Positions 42,835 to 53,560 of a stretch of DNA of 64,000 nucleotides are shown piece after piece. Below the pieces are notes generated by a model. That model saw nothing but the letters and a program-made list of their open reading frames with translations, made no database searches and had not been told where the DNA came from. A program made the translations under genes and the position numbers. The stretch's first letter is position 1. Every line of letters begins with the position of its first letter. The stretch is from Agrocybe praecox (taxonomy: Eukaryota; Basidiomycota; Agaricomycetes; Agaricales; Agrocybaceae), in the NCBI GenBank assembly GCA_964017145.1, contig OZ024851.1:3224001-3288000 (forward strand), written 5' to 3'.

Positions 42835-43131
42835 TGCTCTAAAATTAGCTCTACGCGCGTTTGAAGGCCTTGAATATTGGATATATATACCATTGATGCG
42901 AGAGATTTCCTCGTTTTGGTAATCCTCGTGAGAATACCCTCTGTATCGGTATGTCCTCTTGATTCTTCTCCCGATATGCACGTCTGCACGTCTACTACGT
43001 CAAGAAGAAACATGGATAGATAGTTAGATAGTTAGGAAACTGGAGTACGCGGCGATTCTTCTGTTTCACTTGTACAATTATGGGAGTCTTGATTCTCAAT
43101 GAAATATTACAAATCAAGTAAAGTTTCGCTG

Positions 43132-43138
43132 TATAAAA
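43132..43138 (+). promoter_or_regulatory. TATA box of HsbA-like gene 1
   Basis: TATAAAA in GCTGTATAAAAAGGAGAGG, about 97 bases before the start codon. It is conserved in unit 3 (47753-47760) and in the gene-less unit 1 (40327). Confidence 0.65.
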
Positions 43139-43234
43139 AGGAGAGGTGGTGTACTCCAAATGAATCAATAGGCACCCACTGCTAATCACCTAGCCAGTAG
43201 CCTGTAGATCCCAAACCTCCCACTCATTACCATA

Positions 43235-44086
43235 ATGAAGATCGTACTTTCGCTCCTCACAGCTTCCCTTCTTTATGTATCATTTGTGCCTGGTACTGCA
43301 GGGCTTTACATCCCCGCGGTGACCCCCAGATCTCAGGACGTGACAATAAACGCCACCAACGTGCTCAATGACATACAAGTCATCGCGAATCAAGTCAGCA
43401 TGCTGAGCACAGCCGTCCAACAGGTTCCTTCGGTCGCTTGGGCTATCGTAAGTCGTCGTCCATCACTGTTTTGACTCGTGTAACATACATAGTACCCACG
43501 CAAAAATTTCTGACTATTCAAATTCTTGGGATATGTATATAGGCAATCCATGGCGGCGCGGTGACGTTGGGTGCTCTCTTGGACAACATGAGCGCTGATT
43601 TGAACGTGAGTGCCATTCATGTCCTACACCCGCATATACCTACCTACCTACCGATGTACCATACTCAAACAAAACCCAGGCTCTCCCCCGCCCAGTCTCA
43701 AGCACCAACACCAGCGCAATCATCAACGCCTACATCGCGTTCAGTCCTACAATCATCAACTCCATGAGCGTGCTCTCTTCCAAGAGCGCGGCGTTCTTCG
43801 AACTTCCCGTCGCAGGTATCCCTGCATTACTCGCTTCCGACTTGCAGTCGACGCTGTTAAAGTGCGGGGACTTGGATACCAATTTGGAAGCTATCGCTGC
43901 GGTTAGTACTCTTGGTTTTATTGTTTATTCAATATCGATATTTTAGCTTGTGGCAGACGGGTTGATCATGTTCTTTTTTCACATTTATAGGCTAACGCAA
44001 GTCTCGTTGCCCTCGAAGGCGTATTGGTCAATGATAGGAAGAATGTCCACACTGCGATTCAACTCGCTATCATCGCGCTCTCTTGA
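43235..44086 (+). CDS. HsbA-like hydrophobic surface-binding secreted protein 1
   Basis: Exons 43235-43447, 43543-43605, 43680-43901 and 43991-44086, all phase 0, give 197 aa. A signal peptide (MKIVLSLLTASLLYVSFVPGTAG) precedes an all-helical domain with few cysteines. Family-like segments are NVLNDIQVIANQVSMLSTAVQQVP, ALPRPVSSTNTSAIINAYIAF and DTNLEAIAAANASLVALEGVLVNDRK. HsbA proteins of other fungi coat hydrophobic surfaces and can recruit cutinase-type enzymes; that role is inferred. Exon sizes are identical to gene 2 (213, 63, 222 and 96 nt), showing recent duplication. TATA at 43132. Confidence 0.8.
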
Positions 44087-44599
44087 TGATGTCTCTCTTC
44101 TCGCTTCATTCTTTATTTGATTTTAAAATTGAAATATTTGCATACGTAAGATACCTACCTCTCTACTACGTGCTCCGAGTGTTTTGATAGCTATGAGGCT
44201 TTGAAAAAATTGTAGAAAACAAATGTATGTATACACAGTACCGCTATCAGATCGAGTTGGCTCAAGTCACGGACTATGCTATACAACTCGCGCTTGGTAA
44301 ATAACATTAACGGAGTGATTACAAGATATGAATAAGCAGCGGACGAGCGAGAAATGATTAAACAAATGAGCGGAAGTTAATTAGCACCCACAATGTACGT
44401 TGATGGCTGGTGATGTATTGTTAATACTGGGAATGAAGGAGCCATCATTGCGTTCTCTTGAAGATGATAATGATGTTTTCAAACTTTAAATATTGTTGGT
44501 GGGCACCGTGACAGACACGGATAACGGACCGTCGGACACAGACACAGAGTCGATTTTTTTATTGAATTTTACTACATTTTCTTGTACAAAAATCACGGA

Positions 44600-44735
44600 G
44601 AATATATGTGCAGGTGTTTATGCTGACTGGTTGGTTCTCTCCATCGAGAAGTTAGCTCCGATGGACTATGAAACCAGTGATTTACTATTGGTTTGGTTGA
44701 TACCTAGTACTAGAGGACCTAGTTATATTTGACTT
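44600..44735 (+). repeat. About 135-bp dispersed repeat, copy 1
   Basis: Contains TTTATGCTGACTGGTTGGTT and GTTAGCTCCGATGGACTAT. It matches 52095-52235 directly, about 7.5 kb away. No gene. Confidence 0.85.
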
Positions 44736-44739
44736 AACT

Positions 44740-44945
44740 ATGGTTGATGCTATTATTCCTTTGAACTATCACGCGTTGCGTTCCTTGACCTTGAAACTCG
44801 GTGTCATTAATAGCTCACCATAGGACCTCTAAATACTTACTGACTGTCGCAACGAGCCAGATTGCTTTACCTGGTTCAGTCAAGACTCGGAGACACGGCG
44901 ACCAGCCACACACAATGGCGGTTGGGAGCAGGAACATTGTCTTCG
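44740..44945 (-). repeat. About 205-bp dispersed repeat, inverted copy of 53925-54180
   Basis: The reverse complement shares CGGCAGTCGGTAAGTATTTA-like, TGACACCGAGTTTCAAGGTC and CCTGCTC-CAACCGCCATTGTGTGTGGCTG-like blocks in order. The other copy has about 60 extra bases in the middle. No gene. Confidence 0.8.
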
Positions 44946-45229
44946 GGTAAGATCCACCATCCCCCACGTTAGTGCTGTTGTTGCTGTTCATGCCGGTGGC
45001 GCTCAGGTATTTTTCAGAGCCAGAAAGTAACGTCAGAAGAAGGGTACATGCCTACAAGTTTATCGGACGGCTGCTGCTGCTGGGCGTACTGAACATATAC
45101 GGCCATATCATAGGTTGAATTCGGATCGATGCCGCAACTGAAATAGCAAGTGCATGAGCAGCAGCATCGTGGAAAGCAGAACCCATAGGCGACGATAAGG
45201 CGATGTTGGCATTGGTACGCAAGCGCTGT

Positions 45230-45880
45230 TCGTCCAAATGGCGTGGAGGCTCCTTAAGCTTCATCGACATCCATCATCCTCAACGAGTGCACAGATCTCC
45301 AGTTTCGCCAAAATCGCGTCGTCGTCATCTGGTCGTTCGCCCATCACCCCACACTGCCTTCTGTCGTCCTTACATCCCATTCGTTGTTGTCGATCACCCA
45401 GCTACCCCAGCATTCGCCGTTCTTCGTCTTCCCTCTCAGCATCAACTCCAACATTTGAATCCCTCATCCGACGACTCGAGTATCGCATTTTTCGTCGTTG
45501 TCTTCGCTCCCTCGCATTCGGCGTCGATTCCTGAGGCAGGGACGTCCACGCCTGGAACGGTCGTGCACACAGACAGTCCAGGGACGCCGGGAGGAGAATA
45601 CGTGCAAGAGATGCGTCTTTCCGAGTGGGAGGCGTGTGTAAAGCCATATTCCGCTGCTCAGCGGTCACCGGTCACCGGCACCTGTTGCCGCGTTCGCATC
45701 TGGCCCACCGTCCACTCGCACCCCTCTCATCATGAAATCAACCGCTGCTTGTCATCCCCGCCATCAATCCAACCTCCAAGCATCCAACTCCAACGCTGGA
45801 ATCGCGTTTTTCGAGCTTAGCTGACGACTTGAACACTCAGTTAGCAGCGCTGAATGTCAGATTCGTGGTCGCTATCATCT
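45230..45880. other. Insertion specific to unit 3
   Basis: Unit 1 runs directly from TACGCAAG (38366) to the CGCTGTTTCT block, while unit 3 carries about 650 extra bases. The insert is open in one plus-strand frame (45203-45820), but the composition is Ser/Pro/His-rich and no domain is recognised. Confidence 0.55.
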
Positions 45881-46154
45881 TGTCTCGCTGTTTCTGTGCG
45901 TTTGGCTTTGATTCGTGCAGCAGGGGTGTCCGCACATCGAATGGTCAGAGTCCAGGGGAAGTGTTTCGATAGCAAAAGGAGAGTGGATGCGAGGGATGCG
46001 TTTGTTGGGGGCGAATTCGCCAGGTTTGTGGCTCATTCTGGTGTGAGCGTTGCGTTGCGAGAGGAAGCAACTGCCTACGTTCGCTTAAGATGGTGGTTGA
46101 TGCATATGGATAGCTGGGTGGTGCGGGAAAGCGACTGCCAATCAGCAACTCCAT

Positions 46155-47045
46155 CGTTAAACCCCTACCCCAACGCACCAGCCAAATGCCTAACAAAATA
46201 CCTCCCCTTCCCAAAGCCCACACTAAGGTGGACCAACCCCTCTCCAATGCCCAGAATCTCCCGCTCAACGGGCGGGATCGAGCCATGCGTCATTCGCGCT
46301 GGATGCTCCGCCAATGATTCCGAGGGAGAAGAGGGAGAGGAGTGTGAGGAGTGTTGACATTGAATATTGAGGCCTGAGGAGGAGAGGTGTGAGGGGGGAG
46401 TAGATGGGGTGGATTCGGCGGAAGATGGTGCCAACCGCACCGAAATCATCCCGCTGGACGGGAACCCGCCCCTCAGCGCCTCGGGCACAAGCAAGCTCTC
46501 GTCCCAATGCATACCTCACAGCGCTCCATCACCCACTTGTGCGCATGCGGACTCAACCTCCTCCACGCCAGCTTGTACTTCCTCTGCGCGTAGGTCCCTT
46601 TGTTCGGGCCAGGCAAGCCCGAGTACACCACGTCCTTTACCACTCTCACTTTCTTACCATCTTGTGGGGGTGTGATCAGAAGGGAAGAACGTTGTCCAGA
46701 AAAAATGACCCCCACTGATTGTCTCAAGGCCGTTTATATATCGCTGCAGGTGGGCGGTGCATAACGTATATCCTTATGGCGTATGCTGGCGTATGGTGTC
46801 GTCACTGTTGTGTGCCAGCATTTATATCGTAGCTGACAAAAAGAAGCTGGCTGACAGAGCCTCTCCCCAATCCTATGGTCACGTACCCCTCCCATGCTCG
46901 CACGTACGTATTAACTCGGAAGGATCCATGGATGAACTCGATGATAAACCGTTTCGAATTCCAGTCTGGACCTTCTGCGATTGGTAAGAATGGCCTGATG
47001 CGCGTCTTCGTTAGGTAAGATTTCTCGGTGGAGATTAGATTAGAT
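46155..47045 (-). pseudogene. CGL scar in unit 3 (most complete)
   Basis: Retains the CGL C-terminus from the final residues through the ARMTHGSIP motif, a deleted LAESLGG segment, [15 protein letters not shown] and the AWRRLSPHAHKW-VVYSGLPG region (46155-46690). It is joined to the promoter (46700-47045). The N-terminal two-thirds, including the PLP lysine, is absent. Confidence 0.88.
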
Positions 47046-47752
47046 TACAACAAAATTGCGAGGTCTGGCTGTGTGATGTGTGCCGTCGCGTCAATTCCAT
47101 TTCACATTGTTCTATCAAGACATCATATAACCCTTACATATGAGCATTCTCCCGGGCGTACTACGATATATATCCCCGGGAACGCCACCTCTACATACGT
47201 ACATTTCATCGCCAGGATTTAATGTAATATGGTGATCGATAGTATCATTTTCTCTTGAGCTTGGAAGACCGTTTGATCAACCGAGCGTTCGCTCGCACGC
47301 GTACGTAGAACCGCGTAGATCCAAATTTAAGCTAGATATGTATAGCTGCGGTGCCTAGACAATTTTCGCAAGTCAAGTCGAGAGTTCCGCGTAAGTTTGT
47401 TCTTCAACTTCATGTGTGTATGCATGATATAAATACTGTAAATAGAAGGTGTCAATTGCTCTACAATTAGCTTTACGCGCGTTTGAAGGTCTTGAATATT
47501 GGATATATTTATCATTGATGCGAGAGATTTCCTCGTTTTGGTAATCTTCGTGAGAATACCCTCTCTATCGGTATGTCCTCTTGATTCTTCTCCCGATATG
47601 AACGTCTGCACGTCTACTACGTCAAGGGAAAACATGGATAGATAGTTAGATAGTCAATAAACTGGAGTACGCGGCGCTTCTTCTGTTTCACTTGTACGAT
47701 GGTGGGAGCCTTAATGTTGAATAAAATATTACAAATTAACTAATGTTTCGCT

Positions 47753-47760
47753 ATATAAAA
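47753..47760 (+). promoter_or_regulatory. TATA box of HsbA-like gene 2
   Basis: TATATAAA in CGCTATATAAAAAGGAGAGG, about 95 bases before the start codon; same position as in unit 2. Confidence 0.65.
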
Positions 47761-47853
47761 AGGAGAGGTGTACTCAAAATGAATCAATAGGAACCCACTG
47801 CTAATCACCTAACCAGTAGCCTGTAGATCACCAACCTCCCACTCATCACCATA

Positions 47854-48714
47854 ATGAAGATCGTACTTTCGCTCCTCACAACTTCCTTCCTTTCTGTATT
47901 ATTTGTGCCTGGTACTGCAGGGGTTTACGTCCCCGAGGTGACCCCCAGATCCGAGGACGCAACAATAAGCGCCGCCAACGTTCTCAGTGACATACAAGCC
48001 ATCGCGAATCAAGTCAGCATGCTGAGCACAGCCGTCCAACAGGTTCCTTCGTTCAATGGGGTTCGCGTAAGTTCTCGTCCACCACCGTCTTGACTCGTGT
48101 AACGTAGGTAGTACCCATGCACGATTTTCTGACTGTTCGGATTTTTTGGATACGTATATAGGCGATCGACGTGGGCGCGGCGACGTTGCGTGTTCTCTTG
48201 GGGAACGTGAACGATGATTTGAACGTACGTACCATCCACGTTCTACACCCGCATTCATTGACTTACCTACCTATAACTGCACCATACTCAAAAAAAAAAA
48301 CCAGGCTCTCCCACGTCCAATCCCAAGCGCCAACACCAGTGCATTCATCAACGCCTACATCGCGTTCAGTCCCACAATCATCAGCTCCATGAGCGTGCTC
48401 GCTTCCAAGAGCGCGGCGTTCCTCGCAGCTCCCGGCGGAAACATCTCTTCCCTATTCACTTCCGACTTGGGGTTGACGCTGTTAAAGTGCGGGTACTTCG
48501 ATACCAATTTGGAAGCTATCGCTGCGGTTAGTACTGGTGGTTTTATCGTTCATTCGATATCGATATTTTGAGCTTGTGGCAGACGGGTTGATCATGTTCT
48601 TTTTTTAAAAATTTCTAGGCGGACGCGAATCTCGTTGCCCTCGAAGGCATATTGGTGAACGATAGGAAGGCTGTCCATGCTGCTATTCAATCAGCTATCG
48701 TCGCTTTCTCTTGA
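47854..48714 (+). CDS. HsbA-like hydrophobic surface-binding secreted protein 2
   Basis: Exons 47854-48066, 48162-48224, 48305-48526 and 48619-48714, phase 0, 197 aa. Signal peptide MKIVLSLLTTSFLSVLFVPG; mature helical domain as in gene 1. Main differences from gene 1 are around the first exon end (FNGVR versus VAWAI) and in exon 3 (FLAAPGGNISSLFTSDLGLT). Introns have GTAAGT/GTACGT/GTTAGT donors and all end in AG. Both paralogues look functional. They likely act outside the cell on hydrophobic surfaces; this is a family-based inference. Confidence 0.8.
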
Positions 48715-48990
48715 AGATGTCTTTCTTTACTCTCTATTCGATTGTAAACTTGAAATATATACATACATAAAATATCTACCTGTCTACTACGTGCTCCGAG
48801 TGTTCTGATAGCTATGAGGCTTCGAAAACGTCGAAACAATTGTAGAAAACAGATGCATGTATACACAGTGGCGCTATCAGATCGAGTTAGCTCAAGTCAC
48901 GGACTATGCTATTGAACTCGCGCTTGGTAGAGAAATTAACGGAGTGATTATAAGCTAAATAGGAATAAGCAGCGGACGAGCGAGAATTGA

Positions 48991-49429
48991 TTAAAAAAAT
49001 GAACGAAAGTTAATTAGCACCCACAATGTACGTTGAAGACTGGTGATGCATTGTTCATAGTGGGATTGACGGAGCCATCGTTGCGTTATCTTGAAGATAA
49101 TAAAGATGCTTTCGCACTTTAAATATTGTTGGTGGGAACGGACACGGATAATGGACACAGAAACAGACACCATTTTTTATTGAATTTTACTACATTTTCT
49201 TGCACAAGAATCACTGCAGGGCTTTTTTTTTTTGTTCGTTTTGTAGGTTAAGCGTTTATAACACGGACGATTCGGATCTTCAGCTGCACGAGTAACACGT
49301 AACGTAGAAGGATCCTAAAAGAATATGAAAAGTACATCATCAACGACGTTGAATACACATCAGATAAACGCAGTTGTAAACACGTACATTTGTTCCACAG
49401 ATCGAGATTGAGATTCGAGCGCTCAACGT
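48991..49429. other. No gene seen
   Basis: Spacer after unit 3. The part to about 49200 resembles 44370-44590 (GGTGATG, CTTGAAGATAATAA and ATTGAATTTTACTACATTTTCTTG blocks), so the duplication extends slightly beyond the HsbA 3' flank. Confidence 0.5.
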
Positions 49430-49780
49430 TCAGCAGCTGCTGTAGCATGTCGGGTTTCCAGAGCAGTCAGCATCGGAGTGGCAGACGGTCTCTGGCAAAG
49501 TCCAGCACCAGCCTCCACTGGAACAGTACTTCCAGCAAGAGTTTGGCCAATCGTTCGTCCCACAGCCGTACCCGACTGCAGATGGAGAGTCGGAGACTGT
49601 CGTGTTGGACGGTGCGTTGCTACAGTGACTTGTTAGCTCGTAGGTTATGTATATGGCTATGCGTATCACGTACGTCTTCATGCTGGTGTCTTCGCTGGGA
49701 GCGGCAATGACAAGGCTGGGGCTTGCGAGCATCATCACCATTGCAGTGGTAGCAAGGAAGGACTTGAAAATGAACTGCAT
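49430..49780 (-). CDS. Small secreted cysteine-rich protein (defensin-like spacing)
   Basis: Start ATG at 49780 gives a signal peptide (MQFIFKSFLATTAMVMMLAS, cleavage near VIAA). A 54-nt intron (GTACGT...CTAAC...GTAG) is likely inside, because the encoded stretch YVIRIAIYITYELT is otherwise out of character. It is a multiple of three, so the frame is open either way. The spliced product would be 98 aa. The mature C-terminal domain has eight cysteines, GYGCGTNDWPNSCWKYCSSG then GWCW, followed by VCHSDADCSGNPTCYSSC. The CxxxC and GxC spacing recalls cysteine-stabilised alpha/beta peptides, but the match is only pattern-level. A broken paralogue lies at 50880-51095. Confidence 0.7.
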   Translation of the reverse strand: MQFIFKSFLATTAMVMMLASPSLVIAAPSEDTSMKTYVIRIAIYITYELTSHCSNAPSNTTVSDSPSAVGYGCGTNDWPNSCWKYCSSGGWCWTLPETVCHSDADCSGNPTCYSSC

Positions 49781-49899
49781 GGTTGATTGTGGATATGAAA
49801 CAGACTTGTATGTGCGTTGGGATGAGTCAACGTGTGTTGAGGAACACCTCCCTTGCAAGAACACTTCTCTTATAGGCTTTTTGGAGGCAGGGTGACGCA

Positions 49900-50800
49900 G
49901 GTTTCTAAATATCGTTAGAATAATTCTTTTTCTTTGTTTGTGCTCCGATGACTCGGATATGACCGCCGTAGAAGCGCGGAGGAATGGGTGTCAAGCGCCA
50001 AGCCTTAATCTACTCAAGATGGCTCCTCACAGAAGCCAAAAAGAAGATAACATAAATCGTCCGCAAGACCGCCCCCACATACAAGAGTCCAAAAGGTCCA
50101 TCGAGCGCGGGGCATGAGTAATGGTAATAATCACAAATATGTGTACCAGGTATGTGTAGACTCGTCAGACCATACTACTGTCCTAGCGTTTCGATCAATT
50201 CGTCCGAGAGGGTGTGACCTGTGACGATTCGAACGAAATTTTGAATCGTCCAAAACTTGTTGAGGAATTGATTAAAATAGTCCAGTATATTCTAATCACG
50301 CTGGCTTGGGTCCACACATACCTTATTGACTTAAATTTAGAGACGCCGCAGATGGAGCATCATAGTTCTAGTGAGATAAATGATTCCACGCAGACGAGTA
50401 CGTGTGATGCATTAAACTTTGAGTTAAAAAGTATTACATGAAGTGAAGCCCGGACCCCCTAGAAATCGGATATACATATAATGGAACTGGACATATTTTA
50501 TGACATTAAAAGCATGAATGTATCGAGAAAATAAATGTTCCTTGATGGCCAGCAACGGGTGCTTCCTGGCAAGGATGTCTGTTTATCCGACAAAAAAGGA
50601 AGCTCGGGAACAGAGTACCATAATCATGATCCCCGATGATTCTTTGATTTAGTATTTACTGATCTGTTTGTGGCGCTCTAAAAAGAATATCGGAATATTA
50701 AAATCGTCTAATCAGGCTATTCTGTATTCTGGCCGCTCAGGAAACGACTTTGATTTACGCGTAATTGTGACCTACATGGAATATAAAGCATCAAAGATAA
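49900..50800. other. No gene seen
   Basis: Spacer. A 75-aa open frame at 50214-50441 has no recognised motif. Confidence 0.45.
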
Positions 50801-50879
50801 TTGTGGGCTCCTGCCAACACTTCTAGGACTAGGACCCTCGCAAATCGTATTTCAGAGTCTACGCTATATGTTGGGATAC

Positions 50880-51095
50880 ATCGTAAATCCTATATTGCAG
50901 ATATGGGGGATTATATGCGCAATCCGCATCCGAGTATCAGGCAACGTATAGCACCACGACCCAGTACATCCATTTGCGCAGAACTTCCAACAAGTACGGT
51001 TCGCATCGCAGTCATAGCTGACTGTAGAGCTACTGTCAGAGATCGGGACGAGCGCTGCAGAGGAGCTGGAGATAGCACGTCTGCAGTAGTCCTTT
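50880..51095 (-). pseudogene. Truncated paralogue of the cysteine-rich protein
   Basis: After a good acceptor (ACTACTGCAG) the minus strand encodes PISDSSSTVSYDCDANRTCW, then KFCANGCTGSWCYTLPDT. This parallels VSDSPSAVGYGC...SCWKYCSSGGWCWTLPET of the intact gene. It then loses the last four cysteines. Exon 1 with the signal peptide is not found; the sequence immediately upstream is a TIR repeat. It is probably inactivated. Confidence 0.65.
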
Positions 51096-51099
51096 CAAC

Positions 51100-51890
51100 G
51101 ATGGCGGTATACACGTACAGTGTTTACCGCGCACTTTTCACTACGAAAACATCGCGCACAACTTTTGAGGTGTGCGCGCATTTCACTGCGCACGGATCTA
51201 TTCCGTTCTGTGCAAGTACCTAGTATGCCGATATGCCGGCGCTTGCCCGCTGTGATCCATGATACGGCACGTCCTGAGTGTGTCAGCATAACATTGCAAC
51301 CGTGGTTTCTACCCCTCAGAGAGATGAAAAATTTATCTTAAATATCCACATGGTCTATTGGACGACTAGCAATATATATGTATGCTTTGCTATTTTTTTT
51401 GAAAATATTGTCATATTCGGCATTGATAGTACCCGGTGACTTATATTGAGTCTTCTTAAACATATGTAAAATTTGCACGGTCTGTCTGATTGTATAGAGT
51501 CGGTGTCGGATTAACTAGTAGATATTGTGGATAGTATATATGGCCTGTAGGCAATTTGACATAAATCAGAGAAATTATACGCATCAAGGCGTGGCCCGGC
51601 ACCGAGGCATGTGTCGTACTTGCACAGAACGAATAGTTGCGTGCGAAGTGAAGATTTTCTCGGAGTAGAAAGTACGCGGTGGACTAAAATACTAGCCAGC
51701 GCACATCACCTAACTTGAACCATAGAATTTTCAAAGTAAATCGCGCAACTTTTCTTTTCGCGCACATCACGCCATATTTTGGGGACTTAGAATTTATGAA
51801 CTTCAATTTGGCCCTAAAGTTGTGCGAAAGTGGCCAAAATAAAGTTGTGCGGTGCGATTAAATTTTTATACGGATTGACCGCCATGCTTT
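51100..51890. mobile_element. Putative TIR element of about 0.8 kb, non-autonomous
   Basis: Left arm starts ATGGCGGTATACACGTA; right arm in reverse starts ATGGCGGTCAATCCGTA. Inner arm parts match best: CTATTCCGTTCTGTGCAAG at 51190-51215 against the reverse of 51612-51640. GCGCACA motifs recur along both arms. No transposase is encoded. A related piece lies at 40572-40905. Confidence 0.5.
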
Positions 51891-52094
51891 TCCTCATCTT
51901 TATCTGTCGTCATTTCTACTTCTTCTTTCTCTTCCTTTGCTTTACTTCATAACAACTTCTATTCCTTTTGTGTGTCATGTCGCTATATCAAGCGTTCAGT
52001 ACCCTATATAGATTTGGCCCAACTAGGTCTTGCTATTCAACTGAAATACTGGCATGGCATGGCTTTACTCAGTTTATCAGCCCTCTATATAAAT

Positions 52095-52235
52095 ACATGT
52101 GCAGGTTTTTATGCTGACTGGTTGGTTCTCTCTATCAAAAAGTTAGCTCCGATGGACTATAGAACCAGTAATTTACTATTGACCGATATTTGGCACTAGA
52201 GTAGAAGACTTAGTTATATTGACTTATATTGGTCA
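52095..52235 (+). repeat. About 135-bp dispersed repeat, copy 2
   Basis: Direct copy of 44600-44735 with scattered changes, sharing GTTAGCTCCGATGGACTAT. Confidence 0.85.
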
Positions 52236-52659
52236 GCACGGTTTAGCGTTGTCGTGCGACTGCTTTCCCGCTCTGGAAGAGCGGTATGTTTGTCTAACAT
52301 TTGAAGTAAGACTGCTTGTAGTTAGTACTATCTTCGTAAGTTGTGATCTATAATGTTAGCCACATAAGCTTACTAGTACTTGGATTTTTATAGAAGCGGA
52401 ATTAAAACATAAGTCTCACAAATGACAAGCGCGATGTAATGCTTAGATACTGTAAGTGTACGCTAGTGTTACATTGGTCAAATGGCGTAGAGAGGCTAAC
52501 GTCTAAGAAATACAGCACCTCTTCGACATTGCAAGCTATTTATACCATGTATATACATTGTGATGCATATATAAAGGTACATAGAAAAAGTATGGATCGT
52601 CGTTCTTAGAAACTCTTCTCAGAGCAACCAAGTCTGAAATTTTATATACTCAAACAACA
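52236..52659. other. Upstream region of the secreted-protein gene
   Basis: No gene. A TATATAAAGG at 52568-52577 lies about 85 bases before the start codon and is a plausible promoter element. Confidence 0.5.
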
Positions 52660-53560
52660 ATGAAATTCACAGCTCCTGCCTTTTTATCTTTCGTGACGGC
52701 ATGTCTAGCTGTGACGCAGTCGGCAGCTTCTACGCTGGAAAAGCGAGCACCGACTCCTCTCACGTCCGAGCTCGATCGTCCAAACACGTTTTACCGCGCT
52801 GTGACTGGCTACGACCTGGCCCGCATGGACAACTACCCTCTTCACGGGCACGTCACCAAGTACATGCACACCCCTGGGGATTTCTCAAGTGATGGGGGGC
52901 TGTACGTTTTTCATGTAAGCTCTACCTCCTCAGCTCTTGAAGCTCGAACGTTTACTGAATGATGCTTACCTGATGTCTATCAGAGCATGGACGATGCTGT
53001 CCTTTGGGGAGACAGCTACCAGAAGGTATTCCCCGGAGGAGGCAAGAAATGGAACCTTATTGAATTTCACTACGAGCCGCCCCATCATAAGCTAGATACA
53101 AAGCTGTACGTTATCTACTTTGATCTATTTCGTATACAAGCTGTCATTTGATGATTATCGCTGCAGTTTTCCCGTGGCTGACGATGAGTGGAAACACGTA
53201 CGTCTTTTTTCTCAATCTTCTTTCATTTTAGTTCATGAACCAATTATCAAATACGTGAACTCAAGTTTGTCAATGGATGCGACGAGCATAAATGCGCTCA
53301 CAACTACGACATAGTCGAAGGCCCAATCTCAACTAACAGTAAGCATGAAATCATTAGCTAATATGGAGAAGCTTATAACACAATTAACGTTTGGTAAAGG
53401 TGGCGCTAAAAGACAGGCTTACTTGGAGGGTGGAACGAATTATGTCTTCCAGGCTGTCTTTATAACCACTGAGGCACTGGAGACACTTACAGTTGGGAAG
53501 ATCACCGAGCGTAACGTCCCCGGCAGCCCGAAGAAGTGTCCATTCTGTACCTTGGTATAG
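52660..53560 (+). CDS. Secreted single-domain protein, possible ADP-ribosyltransferase-like fold
   Basis: Exons 52660-52914, 52984-53105, 53167-53197, 53266-53338 and 53400-53560 join in frame (phases 0, 2, 0, 1) to give 213 aa. A signal peptide (MKFTAPAFLSFVTACLAVTQSAA) is followed by a KR site, suggesting propeptide cleavage. The domain holds FYRAVTGYDL, GDFSSDGGLYVFHSMDDAVLWG, WNLIEFHY, FVNGCDEHKCAHNYDIVEGPIS and a C-terminal QAVFITTEALETL. It ends in CPFC. The FYR start and GGLY block recall a basidiomycete family that I associate loosely with RES/ART-like folds; catalytic residues cannot be assigned. Function unknown. The gene looks intact. Confidence 0.7.

Larger units (their letters stand above)
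41157..44335. repeat. Segmental duplication, unit 2
   Basis: Starts inside the CGL scar, continues through the conserved non-coding block (41740-43150, interrupted by a MITE-like insertion), the HsbA-like gene and its 3' flank. It aligns with unit 1 and unit 3 over its whole length apart from local insertions. Confidence 0.85.
44980..48990. repeat. Segmental duplication, unit 3
   Basis: The longest unit: coding-like Gln-rich block (44980-45225), a unit-specific insertion (about 45230-45880), a block shared with unit 1 (45885-46150), CGL scar (46155-47045), conserved non-coding block and HsbA-like gene 2 with 3' flank. It lacks the MITE-like insertion of unit 2. Confidence 0.85.

Noticed and set aside
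45203..45820. 205-aa open frame
   Set aside because: Lies in a unit-specific insertion, has no recognisable domain and a skewed Ser/Pro/His composition; kept only as an insertion, not a gene.
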